NCBI GenBank assembly: GCA_025998575.1
Contig: BNWD01000015.1
Span: 1 to 14,753 of the forward strand
DNA: 14,753 bases
Source: Alphaproteobacteria bacterium
Lineage (GTDB): Bacteria > Pseudomonadota > Alphaproteobacteria > RUG11792
Direction: 5' to 3'
The notes under the pieces are model-generated. The model did not search any database. It saw only the letters and a list, made by a program, of their open reading frames with translations, and was not told where the DNA came from. Numbering within the stretch: the first letter of the stretch is position 1; every line of letters starts with the position of its first letter. Made by a program: the position numbers and the translations under genes. Shown here piece by piece: positions 13,234-14,753 of the stretch.

Positions 13234-14577
13234 ATGGATACACGAGAAAAATCGAGAGCGTTGTTTAATTTGATGATATCTTTGGTTTTTGCTGCTTTTA
13301 TATCGTTAGCGAACGAAGTTAAGGCGCAGGAAAATGAATTGGATAAGAAAGAAAAATATTGCAATTTAATGGCTCGTAAACTCGAAACCATAAAGAAAGG
13401 GAGGTTTATTCCTGAGGCGCTTTATGAGCTTCATAATGCTTTTGAGAGCATTTTGAGCAGGGTTCGGAAAATGCCTGAAGCTGATGTTGTTGACGTCATT
13501 TTCTTGTTAGATTCGACTGGAAAAACTCAAAGCTTGATGCTCTTGAAATTTTTGGCTGAAATTGAACGCAGAATAGCTCTGAAATTTAAAGATACCAGGC
13601 CTGATGTGAAGCTATGTTTCCCTGTTGACACGTTTGTTTGCTCTGGCTCAGGTGCAATTCCAGGAGCCCTTGCAGCGTTAGGAAAAGCGCCTCTTTCTGA
13701 ATATATTCACTGCCTTGAAAGCACAGAAAGCGCAATCCTCACTTCTCAAAGATCATGGAGTTTTCGCAAATTTTTCAAAAACATAAAAAACGGTGTAAAG
13801 GACTTTGCCTCCGATTATTTCAAAGTTAATATGGAGGTTGATGAAGATGATGTTTTTGAATTTGAAAAATTCTCTCATGATTCATTTATTATGGAAAAAT
13901 GCCTGTGGCAATTCGGAGATATGTTCAGTTCATACAGCATAGATGACACGATATCTGATTTTGAGATTATATCTTTGAACGGAGCGACGAGTATTATAGA
14001 TATGGTTTTTCATGCAATAAGCGACAGGAATTCTTCCTTAAAAATACAGTTTGAGTCTGATTCTGCTATTGCGAATTTAAACGATGCAACCGATATACTT
14101 GGGGCAGCATATTCATCAACGCAAACTAAAAAATCAGAAAACGCAATTGACTTGCTAAGCAAAATGCATTTTTCATCGACTAAAAAAAAGAGAAAACGAA
14201 CGATGGAAGAGCTTGTTTCTCTTTTGAACACATGCAAGAGGATTAAAAATGACATTGTTATTGTTGAAATAAAATCCGAAACGGCAAGGCCAATGAGTAG
14301 CATGGAGTTTTATCCGATTATTCCAACTGTTGCGCACAATGAAATAGTTGCTAACGAAGGCTTGAGGCTGATCAATATATTCTACAAATTCGCGATTCCG
14401 CAGTTTTTGTATCAATATTGCGATATGACGTCCGAGCTTATCGGCAAATGCATTCAGAGCCTGTTCCCAGCACCAAATAAGGTAAAAAGCGGCGCTGAAT
14501 CAAACGCACAAATAGTCACAGACCTACTCATAAACTCCCTGGCGGAATATACATCGAAATTAATGGAACTGGAATGA
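13234..14577 (+). CDS. Exported patatin-like protein with replaced catalytic residues (probable pseudoenzyme)
   Basis: This is a 447-residue protein with an N-terminal export signal (about 10-31, hydrophobic LMISLVFAAFISLA, possible cleavage after VKA). Residues 87-105 (VIFLLDSTGKTQSLMLLKF) followed by AEIERR resemble the first strand and glycine loop of patatins (LSIDGGGxRG, then LAELE+R). DTFVCSGSGAI (132-142) aligns without gaps to DLIAGTSTGGI, placing G138 where the catalytic serine belongs; the neighbour S139 is an alternative. LNGATSIIDMVFHA (248-261) aligns to the DGGxxaNNPxxxA motif with N249 in place of catalytic Asp. Active members are phospholipases; this one is likely inactive. 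A basic run KKKRKR lies at 317-322. It stands alone between divergent promoters. The fold call is by eye and could be wrong; the gene itself is clear, with GAGG before the ATG. Confidence 0.5.
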   Translation: MDTREKSRALFNLMISLVFAAFISLANEVKAQENELDKKEKYCNLMARKLETIKKGRFIPEALYELHNAFESILSRVRKMPEADVVDVIFLLDSTGKTQSLMLLKFLAEIERRIALKFKDTRPDVKLCFPVDTFVCSGSGAIPGALAALGKAPLSEYIHCLESTESAILTSQRSWSFRKFFKNIKNGVKDFASDYFKVNMEVDEDDVFEFEKFSHDSFIMEKCLWQFGDMFSSYSIDDTISDFEIISLNGATSIIDMVFHAISDRNSSLKIQFESDSAIANLNDATDILGAAYSSTQTKKSENAIDLLSKMHFSSTKKKRKRTMEELVSLLNTCKRIKNDIVIVEIKSETARPMSSMEFYPIIPTVAHNEIVANEGLRLINIFYKFAIPQFLYQYCDMTSELIGKCIQSLFPAPNKVKSGAESNAQIVTDLLINSLAEYTSKLMELE

Positions 14578-14610
14578 GGAAGAAATAGCGGAAGAGTAAC
14601 TGTTTTCCGA

Positions 14611-14639
14611 TTTAAACATTCTATATAATCTGCTATAAT
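14611..14639 (+). promoter_or_regulatory. Promoter candidate for tolB
   Basis: TTTAAA (14611-14616), a 17-base spacer and a perfect TATAAT (14634-14639). A second perfect TATAAT lies ten bases earlier (14624-14629) with no good -35. Transcripts from the first would start only a few bases before the ATG at 14652. Confidence 0.45.
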
Positions 14640-14651
14640 ATTACTCGTTTG

Positions 14652-14753
14652 ATGTTGCTGTTTGTTGCATTTATGTTCGCTAAGGTCGTTGTTTTTTTTG
14701 TATTTTTTTTGAGTAATGTTGCGCATGCGTTGAAGATAGAGATTAATCAAGGT
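14652..14753 (+). CDS. tolB: Tol-Pal system periplasmic protein TolB, N-terminal fragment
   Basis: The open frame runs off the window after 34 residues. It opens with a signal peptide (MLLFVAFMFAKVVVFFVFFL, then SNVAHA with a likely cleavage after AHA). It continues LKIEINQG, which matches the start of mature alphaproteobacterial TolB, a periplasmic beta-propeller protein that works with Pal in outer-membrane constriction during division. The start is uncertain: ATG 14652 gives the longer signal peptide, ATG 14673 a shorter one, and neither has a clear Shine-Dalgarno. The identification rests on few residues, so another exported protein is possible, but the combination is characteristic. Confidence 0.7.
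   Translation, partial: MLLFVAFMFAKVVVFFVFFLSNVAHALKIEINQG

Noticed and set aside
13501..13533. A possible Walker A motif (STGKT) in the exported protein.
   Set aside because: The leading Gly of GxxxxGK[ST] is missing (Leu at that place) and no Walker B follows; the stretch fits better as the glycine loop of a patatin-like fold.

Overview
The window looks like the chromosome of a low-GC, host-associated alphaproteobacterium. A Holosporales- or Rickettsiales-like lineage is my inference. The clues are a fused IspD-IspF enzyme, a 41-residue alphaproteobacterial-type ribosomal protein L36, a TolB precursor ending in an LKIEINQG-like mature start, generally AT-rich DNA, and tightly packed, often overlapping genes. 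I see no IS element, phage gene, CRISPR array, tRNA or rRNA. The standard genetic code fits, since TGA is used as a stop and Trp is TGG.

Layout. (1) 1-768 (+) is the 3' part of radA, which converges on a minus-strand pair, rpmJ then ispDF (2020 down to 757). rpmJ is a very short gene at 1895-2020. (2) A divergent promoter region (about 2021-2197) separates this pair from a plus-strand block: a lone type II secretion/type IV pilus F-family membrane protein, then rsmH, ftsL and ftsI (the front of the cell-wall/division cluster), then recO. rsmH has a near-consensus promoter just inside the start of its longest reading frame. (3) A five-gene minus-strand operon runs from 13079 down to 7084: an MFS transporter, a PBP5/DacF-like exported protein that has lost its catalytic core, a LolC-type lipoprotein-release permease, ligA and nth. 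Junctions overlap by 4 to 14 bases or are 3 bases apart. nth and recO collide, sharing 94 bp on opposite strands. (4) A second divergent promoter region (13080-13233, with a short direct repeat) drives the MFS operon leftward and, rightward, an exported 447-residue protein that I read as a patatin-like fold with its catalytic residues replaced. (5) The window ends in the signal peptide of TolB.

How they work together. Most genes are housekeeping: DNA repair and recombination (radA, recO, nth, ligA), isoprenoid precursors (ispDF), ribosome (rpmJ, rsmH), septal wall synthesis (ftsL, ftsI) and envelope upkeep (lolC, tolB). The unusual items are the two apparent pseudoenzymes: the core-deleted DacF-like protein at 10991-11845 and the patatin-like protein at 13234-14577. 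Both carry export signals and both appear intact as genes. I found no multi-gene novel system; these two proteins, the recO/nth overlap and the rsmH start region are the best leads.
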